From positions 57,654-121,653 of the forward strand of contig JAUXPJ010000017.1 of the NCBI GenBank assembly GCA_030683815.1: a stretch of 64,000 nt of DNA, given 5' to 3'. Source of the stretch: Flavobacteriaceae bacterium (GTDB taxonomy: Bacteria; Bacteroidota; Bacteroidia; Flavobacteriales; Flavobacteriaceae). Shown one piece after another: positions 27,133 through 34,545 of the stretch. The notes beneath the pieces were generated by a model. The model did not search any database. It was not told the origin of the DNA and saw only the letters and a list, made by a program, of their open reading frames with translations. A program made the position numbers and the translations under genes. The stretch's first letter is position 1. Each line of letters begins with the position of its first letter.

Positions 27133-28048
27133 CAGCAACGGCAAATTATTAATCACGGGTGAATATATAGTGCTAGATGGTGCTAAGGCGTTGGCAATTC
27201 CAACAAAATTTGGACAAAGTTTGGAGGTTTTTTCTTTAGGTGAACCTATCATTCAGTGGAAAAGTTTGGATGAAAATAATCAAGTGTGGTTTGAATGTGA
27301 ATTAGTATCGGGTAGTTTACAATTGATTAATTCATCTTTTTATACGGATGATGAAAATGCTCAAGAAAATACAGCAGAAACGCTTCAATCTATTTTGATG
27401 GAAGCCCAAAAATTAAATCCGAATTTTTTAGCTGATAAAAAAGGATTTCAGGTCACCACAAAACTTACTTTTCCAAGAAATTGGGGCTTGGGAAGTTCTT
27501 CTACTTTGATTAACAACATTGCCAATTGGGCAAAAGTTGATGCTTATAAATTGTTGAAAAGTACCTTTGGCGGAAGCGGTTACGACATCGCTTGTGCTCA
27601 AAATAATCATCCAATTACGTACCAATTAATCGATAAAAAACCAATGGTAGCGGAAGTTAATTTCAATCCAATTTTTAAAAATCAATTGTATTTTATTTAC
27701 CTCAATAAGAAACAAAATAGTAGAGAAGGAATTGCGCAATACAAAAATTTTAAAGGAGAAAAGAGTTCCGTCATTGAAGAAATTTCAACGATTACAAAGG
27801 ATATTCTAAATACTCAAACAATGTTGGATTTTGAAAAGTTAATTGCAGCACATGAACAAATCATTTCTAAAATCATTCATCAAAAACCAATTCAGCAGGA
27901 ATATTTTTCTGATTATTTTGGACAAATAAAAAGCTTGGGCGCTTGGGGTGGCGATTTCATTTTAGCATCAGGAAATGATGATACCCCCAATTATTTTATC
28001 AACAAAGGATACAAAACTGTGGTTCCATTTCAAGAAATGATAAAATAA
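27122..28048 (+). CDS. GYDIA-type GHMP kinase
   Basis: GHMP-superfamily small-molecule kinase of 308 aa. The N-terminus has the GEYIVLDGAKALAIP block, the ATP loop is FPRNWGLGSSSTLIN (about residues 117-131), and the family-naming FGGSGYDIACA follows. Flavobacteria usually carry this gene next to mvaA, and its exact substrate is not established to my knowledge. Its place in a mevalonate cluster makes mevalonate or phosphomevalonate the natural candidate. It is translationally coupled to mvaA by an 11-nt overlap and abuts the convergent PepSY gene. Confidence 0.88.
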   Translation: MHYSSNGKLLITGEYIVLDGAKALAIPTKFGQSLEVFSLGEPIIQWKSLDENNQVWFECELVSGSLQLINSSFYTDDENAQENTAETLQSILMEAQKLNPNFLADKKGFQVTTKLTFPRNWGLGSSSTLINNIANWAKVDAYKLLKSTFGGSGYDIACAQNNHPITYQLIDKKPMVAEVNFNPIFKNQLYFIYLNKKQNSREGIAQYKNFKGEKSSVIEEISTITKDILNTQTMLDFEKLIAAHEQIISKIIHQKPIQQEYFSDYFGQIKSLGAWGGDFILASGNDDTPNYFINKGYKTVVPFQEMIK

Positions 28049-28612
28049 CTAGTTGTTAATCATATAATAAATTAGAAGATATATTATTGGAATAGCAAAT
28101 CCGATAACAGTTAACCAAGCGCCTCTACCGGTAATGCCATTTTTCCCTTTTAACAAGAACAAGCCGGAAATTGCCAGAAAAATAAGCGAAACTGAAAATA
28201 CATCAGCAATATAAGTCCACGCACCTTTAACTTTATTCAAGTGCAAATCATTGGTTTCTTTGATTAAAAATCGCGGATTTACTTTTTCAATAGTTGCTTC
28301 TTTTGTTTGATAATTTACATGAATTGTTTTACCTTCTAAAAAAATTTCCAATTCATTAGGAGAAGGTCTGAAACTGTTCTTTACTTCATCGGTAATATTT
28401 AAGGTGTTTAGAATAAAGTTTACCATTTCATCTTTAGAAAGCTGATAAGGGATTGAGTCTAATTTTAGAGTTGTTTTTTCAATACGGTAATTGGGATTCC
28501 AATCAGAAATATGGTTAACGGCAACTCCTGAAACAGCGTAAATAATGGTTAAACCGACAGCCAAATAACCTATATCACGATGTAAAACTTTTAATAATCT
28601 TCGCCAATGCAT
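28049..28612 (-). CDS. PepSY-type membrane protein, short form
   Basis: A 187-aa protein beginning MHWRRLLKVLHRDIGYLAVGLT with an N-terminal transmembrane helix (about 16-35). A periplasmic PepSY-like region follows (about 60-125), then two C-terminal helices (about 135-185). The 'LHRDIGY' start is typical of PepSY-associated TM proteins, which often accompany iron or redox systems. The C-terminus converges with the GYDIA kinase with no gap. The gene lies 69 nt downstream of the DUF4920 gene but is separated from it by a hairpin. Role unknown. Confidence 0.75.
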   Translation of the reverse strand: MHWRRLLKVLHRDIGYLAVGLTIIYAVSGVAVNHISDWNPNYRIEKTTLKLDSIPYQLSKDEMVNFILNTLNITDEVKNSFRPSPNELEIFLEGKTIHVNYQTKEATIEKVNPRFLIKETNDLHLNKVKGAWTYIADVFSVSLIFLAISGLFLLKGKNGITGRGAWLTVIGFAIPIIYLLIYYMINN

Positions 28613-28633
28613 TTTATATAAACTTTTTTGATG

Positions 28634-28659
28634 TAAAAAAACCTAGAAAATCTAGGTTT
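28634..28659 (-). terminator. Terminator downstream of the DUF4920 gene
   Basis: Arms AAACCTAGA / TCTAGGTTT (9 bp, 3-nt loop) are followed on the minus strand by a T run. It would limit read-through into the PepSY gene. Confidence 0.7.
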
Positions 28660-28681
28660 AAATAAAATATTTTATACAAAT

Positions 28682-29146
28682 TTATTTAACAACGGTACCC
28701 AGACCTTTTAATCGATAAGTAGTTTTACCTTTTGTAACAGAGTTGGGATCAAAGGTTGTTCCATGCTCTTCAGCTTGGTGTATTCCTTGCTCAATAAGTT
28801 GTTCTTTTGTAAAGGTTAATTTTTCTACAATCCCTTCTGCCAAAACTATTTCTCCCTTTATCTCCATTGGAAAAACAATGACGCCATCGTCAACTTTAAA
28901 ACGAATTTTTTCAAATTCTTTATCGCTTGCAATTTCTATCCAACAACCTCTTTTTTCGCATACATCTACAATAAGTCCTTCAACCAGAACTGTTTTCCCT
29001 ACATATTTTTCAGGATTTTCTTGAATTGCCGATATGGATGTTTTTTCTTTCAAAGTTATTTTGTTGCCATATTTTTTACCGTTTTGAGCGAATAAATTTG
29101 AAGTGATTGCTAAAAACACAAACAGAAAAATAAAAAGTTTTTTCAT
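28682..29146 (-). CDS. DUF4920 exported protein
   Basis: A 154-aa protein with a signal peptide (MKKLFIFLFVFLAITSNLFAQ) and one compact domain. It contains KYVGKTVLVEGLIVDVCEKR and a GCWIEI pair of cysteines about 3 residues apart (CEKRGC). The OB-like pattern 'V.GK.V.VEG.V..VC...GCW' is that of DUF4920 proteins. A metal- or redox-related role is possible from the Cys pair but is not established. It sits upstream of a PepSY gene and divergent from the BaiN-like flavoprotein. Confidence 0.8.
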   Translation of the reverse strand: MKKLFIFLFVFLAITSNLFAQNGKKYGNKITLKEKTSISAIQENPEKYVGKTVLVEGLIVDVCEKRGCWIEIASDKEFEKIRFKVDDGVIVFPMEIKGEIVLAEGIVEKLTFTKEQLIEQGIHQAEEHGTTFDPNSVTKGKTTYRLKGLGTVVK

Positions 29147-29290
29147 AATTTTTGAAGTTTATAAATTACAGATGCAATATAATAAATTTATTCTCTCCAT
29201 ATTTGATATTTCAATGTTAAAATTGAAATCAGAAAAATATAAAAATAGACTTTAGTTGAAATCACGTAAATTAGCAATTTTAAAAGAGAA

Positions 29291-30505
29291 ATGAGTAAAA
29301 AAGTAGTTATTGTGGGAGGTGGCGCTGCCGGTTTTTTCGCAGCCATTAATATTGCTGAAAATAGACCCGATTTTGAAGTAATCATTATCGAAAAAAGTGA
29401 TCAAGTTTTACAAAAAGTAAAAATTTCCGGCGGCGGTCGATGTAATATTACCAACGCCTGTTTTGAACCAAAAGAACTCATCCAATTTTATCCGAGAGGC
29501 GGTAAAGAATTATTAGGTCCTTTTCATCAATTTATGACTGGTGATACGATGGAATGGTTTGAATCTCGTGGAATTCCTTTAAAAATTGAAGAGGACAATC
29601 GTGTTTTTCCGGCTTCAAACAGTTCGCAAACTATCGTTGATTTTTTTGTAGAAACCACTCAAAAATTGGGCGTTAAAGTGTTGACTCAACACAGGGTTGC
29701 AACAGTGCTGAAATCAGAAAATCAATTTGAAGTGATTACATCCAAAGGAAATTTTTTGGCAGATGATTTGTTAATGGCAACCGGAAGTAACAATCGTATT
29801 TATCAGGTTGTAAGTTCTTTAGGTCATAATGTGATACATACAGTTCCGTCTTTGTTCACTTTTGAAATCAATGATAATCGTTTAAAACCAATTCCCGGAA
29901 TTTCGGTTCCAAACGCCAGCGTTCAAATTAAAAACAATGATTTCTCCATAAATGGACCGTTATTAATCACACATTGGGGAATGAGTGGTCCGGCAATATT
30001 AAAACTATCGGCTTTTGCCGCCCGTTATTTGGCCGAGGCCAATTATTATTTTGATTTGGAAGTTAATTGGCTCTCAAAACCAGAAGATTCGGTTATATCT
30101 GATTTAAAAGAATTTAAATTAGCACATCCTAAAAAAACAATGATTTCTAAATCGCCTTTTGCTGATATTCCCAACAGATTATGGGAGCAAATTTGTCTGT
30201 TCTGTAAAATTGAAGCGTCCAATATTTGGGCTGATGGTGATAAAAATCAATTACAACAACTTACCAATGAACTCACTAAAGCGACTTTTAAAATAGTTGG
30301 GAAAAGCACTTTTAAAGAGGAATTTGTGATGGCTGGTGGTGTTGATTTAAAAGAAATTAACTTCAAAAAAATGGAAAGTAAAATTCACCCTCATCTTTAT
30401 TTTGCAGGTGAAATCTTAAATATTGATGCGGTTACCGGAGGATTTAATTTCCAAAATGCTTGGACAACAGCTTATATCGCAGCTTTGTCAATCATAGAAA
30501 ATTAA
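29291..30505 (+). CDS. BaiN/HI0933-type FAD-dependent oxidoreductase
   Basis: Flavoprotein of 404 aa with an N-terminal FAD Rossmann motif (VVIVGGGAAGFFAAIN). The family-specific KVKISGGGRCNITN follows near residue 45, and the C-terminal FAD block is LYFAGEILNIDAVTGGFNFQNAWTTAY. HI0933-like proteins are widespread, and their physiological substrate is mostly unknown outside bile-acid metabolism (BaiN). The gene converges with the small GDCCxxC gene, their stops overlapping by 4 nt. Confidence 0.88.
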   Translation: MSKKVVIVGGGAAGFFAAINIAENRPDFEVIIIEKSDQVLQKVKISGGGRCNITNACFEPKELIQFYPRGGKELLGPFHQFMTGDTMEWFESRGIPLKIEEDNRVFPASNSSQTIVDFFVETTQKLGVKVLTQHRVATVLKSENQFEVITSKGNFLADDLLMATGSNNRIYQVVSSLGHNVIHTVPSLFTFEINDNRLKPIPGISVPNASVQIKNNDFSINGPLLITHWGMSGPAILKLSAFAARYLAEANYYFDLEVNWLSKPEDSVISDLKEFKLAHPKKTMISKSPFADIPNRLWEQICLFCKIEASNIWADGDKNQLQQLTNELTKATFKIVGKSTFKEEFVMAGGVDLKEINFKKMESKIHPHLYFAGEILNIDAVTGGFNFQNAWTTAYIAALSIIEN

Positions 30506-30720
30506 GCTATTTTTTCAATATGGCCAAGATGGTTTTCCTGAACCGGTGGGCAAGTAATACTTCCGTACGAACAAAATATACAACTATCATCTTTATCTGG
30601 TTTTATCAATGTTTCACATTGGTAAACAAATAAACACGAATTAAGAGGCATTTCTTTCTCTTTTTGATAATTACAATGGAGGCATGTAATTGTTGAATTA
30701 AGTTCAATTTTTATTATAAT
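30502..30720 (-). CDS. Small cysteine-rich GDCCxxC-like protein with non-AUG start
   Basis: A 72-codon minus-strand frame contains TCLHCNYQK near the start and DDSCIFCSYGSITCPPVQ near the end. This matches the small GDCCxxC family (usually GDCCVFCSYG...CPP), here with the first Cys of the CC pair replaced by Ser. Two CxxC pairs suggest a metal- or thiol-based role. No ATG exists at the expected start: the frame offers ATT at 30720 and ATA at 30717 and 30714. A TAnnTTTG box (30738-30745, minus strand) sits where a promoter should be, so I think that the gene is expressed from a rare start. A recently start-mutated gene is the alternative. Confidence 0.6.
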   Translation of the reverse strand: MIIKIELNSTITCLHCNYQKEKEMPLNSCLFVYQCETLIKPDKDDSCIFCSYGSITCPPVQENHLGHIEKIA

Positions 30721-30737
30721 AAAGTCAACAGGAGACG

Positions 30738-30745
30738 CAAAAATA
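30738..30745 (-). promoter_or_regulatory. -7 box for the GDCCxxC gene
   Basis: CAAAAATA on the plus strand reads TATTTTTG on the minus strand. A -33-like TTG lies about 18 nt further upstream (plus-strand CAA near 30764). Confidence 0.5.
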
Positions 30746-30771
30746 CTACTAATTTTTAAAACTCAAATGAT

Positions 30772-30779
30772 TATATTTG
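30772..30779 (+). promoter_or_regulatory. -7 box for mvaD
   Basis: TATATTTG matches TAnnTTTG exactly. It lies inside the 5' extension of the mvaD frame, so transcription should begin near 30785 and translation at or after the TTG at 30794. Confidence 0.5.
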
Positions 30780-30793
30780 CCTCAAAAATTATT

Positions 30794-31888
30794 TTGAAAT
30801 CAAACAATTTTATATTTCAAGGCCAAACTTCTCATATTGAAAGCGGTAGCTATTCATGGTCTGCGCCAAGCAACATCGCTTTAATTAAATATTGGGGAAA
30901 AAAAGAACCGCAATTGCCCGCCAATCCATCTATCAGTTTTACGTTGAACGATTGTAAAACAGAAACCACACTTTTTGTTGATAAAAAAAAGACCGTAGAT
31001 GACCATTTTTCAATAGATGTTTTTGTTGATGGAATTTTATCAGAAACGTTTAAACCTAAAATTCTCTCTTTTTTTGAACGAATAATTACCTATCAGCCAT
31101 TTCTGAAAGAGTATCATTTTAAAATTGAAACCCATAATACGTTTCCGCATAGTAGCGGAATTGCTTCTTCAGCCAGCGGTATGGCAGCTTTAGCCATGTG
31201 TTTGATGAGTTTAGAACAAGAATTGAATCCTGAAATGACATCCGATTATTTTTATAAAAAAGCATCATTTTTAGCCAGATTGGGCTCTGGCAGTGCTTGT
31301 AGAAGTATTGAAAGTGAAATAGTAGTGTGGGGAAAAAATAAAACCATTAAAGGCAGTTCAGATTTATACGGAATTCCTTTTCCTTATGGAGTGCATCCAA
31401 AATTTGTTAACTTTCAAGATACTATTTTATTGGTTGATAAAAGCACAAAACAAGTTAGTAGTTCAGTTGGACATCGTTTAATGGAAAATCATTCTTTTGC
31501 TGCTCAGCGATTTAAACAGGCACATCAAAATCTGGAAAAAATCACCCAAAGTTTAATCAGTGGTAATTTGGATGATTTTATTTCAATTGTTGAAAGTGAG
31601 GCACTTACATTACATTCAATGATGATGACTAGCAATCCGTATTTTATTTTGATGAAACCCAATACCTTGCAAATTATTCAAAAAATTTGGGATTACAGAC
31701 AACAAACAAATTTACCCATTTGCTTTACTTTAGATGCCGGAGCTAATGTTCACTTGCTTTATCCTGAGTTTGTTAAAGATGAAATTTTACAGTTTATTGA
31801 AAGTGAATTAATCACGTTCTGCGAAAATAATGCTTACATTTGCGACAAAGTTGGAATGGGAGCTTATCAATTGACAATTGACAATTAA
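30794..31888 (+). CDS. mvaD: Diphosphomevalonate decarboxylase
   Basis: ATP-dependent decarboxylation of mevalonate 5-diphosphate to isopentenyl diphosphate, the last mevalonate-pathway step. SWSAPSNIALIKYWGKKE near the N-terminus and HSSGIASSASGMAALAM (ATP loop) are diagnostic. RLGSGSACRSI holds catalytic residues and FTLDAGANVHLL the C-terminal Asp. The frame is open from an ATG at 30767, but a TATATTTG box overlaps that start. The TTG at 30794 gives an N-terminus (MKSNNFIFQGQTSHIESG) that fits the family better. The last residues (QLTIDN) are encoded by an AT-rich repeat that flanks the next gene, so the normal stop was probably displaced. Confidence 0.9.
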   Translation: MKSNNFIFQGQTSHIESGSYSWSAPSNIALIKYWGKKEPQLPANPSISFTLNDCKTETTLFVDKKKTVDDHFSIDVFVDGILSETFKPKILSFFERIITYQPFLKEYHFKIETHNTFPHSSGIASSASGMAALAMCLMSLEQELNPEMTSDYFYKKASFLARLGSGSACRSIESEIVVWGKNKTIKGSSDLYGIPFPYGVHPKFVNFQDTILLVDKSTKQVSSSVGHRLMENHSFAAQRFKQAHQNLEKITQSLISGNLDDFISIVESEALTLHSMMMTSNPYFILMKPNTLQIIQKIWDYRQQTNLPICFTLDAGANVHLLYPEFVKDEILQFIESELITFCENNAYICDKVGMGAYQLTIDN

Positions 31889-31889
31889 A
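31864..31889 (+). repeat. Left arm of inverted AT-rich repeat flanking the four-helix-bundle gene
   Basis: TTATCAATTGACAATTGACA and the following bases are built from ATTGACA units. They contain the mvaD stop codon. The reverse complement of the same motif is found at 32241-32275 on the other side of the small gene. Confidence 0.65.
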
Positions 31890-31890
31890 A

Positions 31891-32241
31891 ATGAAAAATG
31901 AAAACATAATTAAAACAAAGAGTTTTTTATTTTCAGTTAGGATTGTAAATCTATTCAAGAATCTTACTCAGGATAAAAAGGAATTTGTAATTTCTAAGCA
32001 ATTGCTTCGTTCTGGTACAAGTATTGGTGCATTAGTGAGAGAATCTGAACATGCAGAAAGTAGAGCTGATTTTATCCATAAATTATCAATTGCATTAAAA
32101 GAAGCCAATGAAACAGAATATTGGTTAGATTTGCTAAATGAAACTAATTATTTAAGCGAAATTGAATATGTTAGTATTCAAACAGATATAAAAGAAATAT
32201 TAAAATTATTAGTAAGTATTATAAAAACATCTAAACAGTAA
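31891..32241 (+). CDS. Four-helix-bundle protein (S23 / 23S rRNA intervening-sequence family)
   Basis: A 116-aa all-helical protein with the family pattern: KTKSFLFSVRIVNLFKNLT (helix 1), KEFVISKQLLRSGTSIGALV (helix 2), SRADFIHKLSIALKEANETE then YWLDLL (helix 3), and a final helix to TSKQ. Members are encoded within 23S rRNA intervening sequences in some bacteria and as free-standing genes in many Bacteroidota; their function is unknown. This copy interrupts the mvaD to mevalonate-kinase order and is framed by inverted repeats, which suggests that it arrived as a small element. Confidence 0.85.
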   Translation: MKNENIIKTKSFLFSVRIVNLFKNLTQDKKEFVISKQLLRSGTSIGALVRESEHAESRADFIHKLSIALKEANETEYWLDLLNETNYLSEIEYVSIQTDIKEILKLLVSIIKTSKQ

Positions 32242-32275
32242 TAATTATCAATTGTCAATTATCAATTATCAATTT
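32241..32275 (+). repeat. Right arm of inverted AT-rich repeat
   Basis: Contains ATCAATTGTCAATTATCAAT, the inverse of the left arm at 31864-31889. It begins at the stop codon of the four-helix-bundle gene and ends 8 nt before the mevalonate-kinase start. Confidence 0.65.
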
Positions 32276-32283
32276 GAAAGAAC

Positions 32284-33210
32284 ATGAAAGGACCGCTTTT
32301 TTACGCAAAAATACTCTTGTTTGGAGAATACGGAATCATCAAAGATTCTAAAGGATTGGCCATTCCGTATAATGTTTATCAAGGAGCACTACAAATTCCT
32401 GTTGAAATTACGGTCTTAACCCAAGATTCTAACCAAAAATTATGGGGATTTTATAATTATTTAATTCAGCTTGATAAAAGTTTAGCAGTGTTTAGATTGG
32501 ATGAATTAAAATCTGATTTAGAACAAGGTATGTACTTTGATTCTTCTATTCCGCAAGGATATGGCGTTGGCAGTTCTGGTGCGTTAGTGGCCTCCATTTA
32601 TGACAAATATGCCGACAATAAAATCACTGTTTTGGAAAATTTGACCCGCGATAAATTGTTGATTTTAAAAGGAATTTTTGCTGAAATGGAATCTTATTTT
32701 CACGGAAAAAGTTCCGGATTAGATCCGCTAAACAGTTATTTGAGCATTCCTATTTTAATCAATTCAAAAGACCATATTGAACCCACCGGAATTCCATCCC
32801 AAACCGAAGGAAAAGGAGCGGTTTTTTTATTAGATTCTGAAATGACGGGTGAAACCCAGCCGATGGTAACTATTTTTATGAATAAAATGAAAAATGAAGG
32901 CTTTCGTAAAATGATTAGTGAAGAATTTGCACAACATACCGATGCTTGTATTGATGATTTTCTATATGGAAATTTTAAATCGCTGTTTGGTAACGTGAAG
33001 AAACTGTCAACAGTTGCTTTAAACCATTTTAAACCGATGATACCTAAACAATTCAGAGGAATTTGGCAACAAGGAATTGATTCCAATGATTATTATTTGA
33101 AGTTATGTGGTTCAGGTGGAGGCGGTTATATCTTGGGCTTTACAGAAGACTTTGCCAAAACAAAAGAATTGCTCAAAGATTATAAACTGGAATTAGTTTA
33201 TAGGTTCTAA
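32284..33210 (+). CDS. Mevalonate kinase-like GHMP kinase
   Basis: GHMP kinase of 308 aa. The N-terminus FYAKILLFGEYGIIKDSKGL is the substrate-binding start and SIPQGYGVGSSGALVASIYD is the ATP loop. KSSGLDPLNSYLSIP includes the catalytic Asp, and the C-terminal glycine motif is KLCGSGGGGYILGF. Flavobacterial homologues next to mvaD are usually called mevalonate kinase. With the GYDIA kinase upstream, one of the two should phosphorylate mevalonate and the other may act on phosphomevalonate; which is which cannot be settled here. It is followed after 13 nt by a UbiA prenyltransferase. Confidence 0.85.
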   Translation: MKGPLFYAKILLFGEYGIIKDSKGLAIPYNVYQGALQIPVEITVLTQDSNQKLWGFYNYLIQLDKSLAVFRLDELKSDLEQGMYFDSSIPQGYGVGSSGALVASIYDKYADNKITVLENLTRDKLLILKGIFAEMESYFHGKSSGLDPLNSYLSIPILINSKDHIEPTGIPSQTEGKGAVFLLDSEMTGETQPMVTIFMNKMKNEGFRKMISEEFAQHTDACIDDFLYGNFKSLFGNVKKLSTVALNHFKPMIPKQFRGIWQQGIDSNDYYLKLCGSGGGGYILGFTEDFAKTKELLKDYKLELVYRF

Positions 33211-33223
33211 TACATTTTTCAAT

Positions 33224-34153
33224 TTGCAACAAACAAATCATAGCGGAAATTCTAAAGATTTCCCCATATATTTTAAATTTTTGAGTCTTCTTTCGGTTGT
33301 TAGAGGATACAATATATTTATTGTTGTTATTGCTCAATATTTAGCAGCTATTTTTATTTTTTCTCCCGAAAAATCCTTGCGTTTTGTATTGCTGAATCTA
33401 CATTTATATTTCACGGTTTTAGCTACTATTTGTGTGATTGCCGCAGGTTATATCATCAATAATTTTTATGATTCAGAGGCAGATTTAATTAATCGTCCAA
33501 TAAAGTCAAAACTCGATGCGATTGTAAGTCAAACTACCAAACTTAAAATATACTTTTTCCTCAATTTTGTCGGAGTTTTAATTGCGTACTTAGTGTCTTG
33601 GAGAGCCGCTTTATTTTTTTCCGGCTATATTTTTCTGATTTGGTTTTACTCTCATAAATTAAAAAAACTTCCGTTAATTGGATTGATTATTGGGGCGATT
33701 CTTTCAATAACTCCATTTTTTGCCATCTTCGTTTTTTATAAAAATTTCTCAGAAGTAATTTTTATTCACGCAGCATTCTTATTTTTTATTTTATTGATAA
33801 GAGAATTGATTAAAGATTTAGAAAATTTAAAAGGCGATTTAGCGCAGAATTATATTACAATACCTGTTAAATACGGAGAATATTTTACGAAACTATTGGT
33901 AACTATATTAGTTTTCTTAACCTTAAATCCTATTTATTTTCTTTTTAAATATCCGGAAATAGGAAAGATGAGTTATTATTTTTATGGTACTATGGCTGTT
34001 TTGCTTGGTTTTCTATTTTTCCTTTGGAAAGCCAATCAAAAAAGACATTATGTGTTATTACACAACGTACTCAAACTACTTATTTTAGCCGGAATTTTAA
34101 GTTTAACCCTAGTTGATACATCTGTAATAATTGAAAAATTACTCACTTTATAA
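33224..34153 (+). CDS. UbiA-family prenyltransferase (geranylgeranylglycerol-phosphate geranylgeranyltransferase-like)
   Basis: Polytopic membrane prenyltransferase of 309 aa with both Asp-rich motifs that bind Mg2+ and prenyl diphosphate: NNFYDSEADLINRP (about residues 82-95) and RELIKDLENLKGD (about 192-204). About eight hydrophobic helices are visible. The only in-frame start near the 5' end is TTG at 33224, 13 nt after the kinase stop, implying translational coupling. Similar genes at the end of flavobacterial mevalonate clusters are labelled geranylgeranylglycerol-phosphate geranylgeranyltransferase. The true acceptor is uncertain. Confidence 0.85.
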   Translation: MQQTNHSGNSKDFPIYFKFLSLLSVVRGYNIFIVVIAQYLAAIFIFSPEKSLRFVLLNLHLYFTVLATICVIAAGYIINNFYDSEADLINRPIKSKLDAIVSQTTKLKIYFFLNFVGVLIAYLVSWRAALFFSGYIFLIWFYSHKLKKLPLIGLIIGAILSITPFFAIFVFYKNFSEVIFIHAAFLFFILLIRELIKDLENLKGDLAQNYITIPVKYGEYFTKLLVTILVFLTLNPIYFLFKYPEIGKMSYYFYGTMAVLLGFLFFLWKANQKRHYVLLHNVLKLLILAGILSLTLVDTSVIIEKLLTL

Positions 34154-34207
34154 TTGACGACTAACAACAATTTTAGGAAGTATCTTGAAAATATATTTTC
34201 AAATTTA

Positions 34208-34238
34208 TTGACGGAATTTAACTTATTTCCGTCATTTT
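34208..34238 (+). terminator. Terminator of the mevalonate cluster
   Basis: TGACGGAA and TTCCGTCA form a perfect 8-bp stem followed by TTTT, 55 nt after the ubiA-like stop. The rest of 34239-34399 is AT-rich without a visible gene. Confidence 0.75.
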
Positions 34239-34399
34239 ATTGACGGTATTTTATTAAAATTAATGTATCTAAACCAAATTTTGTGGCTAGTTCATTAACA
34301 TTCTGATATTAAATTTGTTGTAAATTCTAAAAAAATCAAAAATCATTTTAATAATTCCATAAATAAGCGATAATTTTGCGTCATAAATTTATATAAAAT

Positions 34400-34457
34400 G
34401 AAATAGCCATGTTTGCAAAATATAAGCATTGATTAAAAAAAATTAATCAAACTGGCG
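34400..34457 (+). repeat. Leader element, copy C (core GAAATAGCCATGTTTG)
   Basis: Begins with the exact 16-mer shared with 2388-2403 (minus) and 39163-39178. It contains a TTGATTAA / TTAATCAA hairpin and ends AAACTGGCG, a block also found in copy D. It lies about 90-145 nt upstream of, and codirectional with, the pseudouridine synthase gene. Confidence 0.7.
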
Positions 34458-34545
34458 AAACGTTAGTTCGTGAATACCATAAAGAATAATAAAAACGAAT
34501 GAACAATTCTATATAACATTATAAAAACAAATAAAATATTCACAT

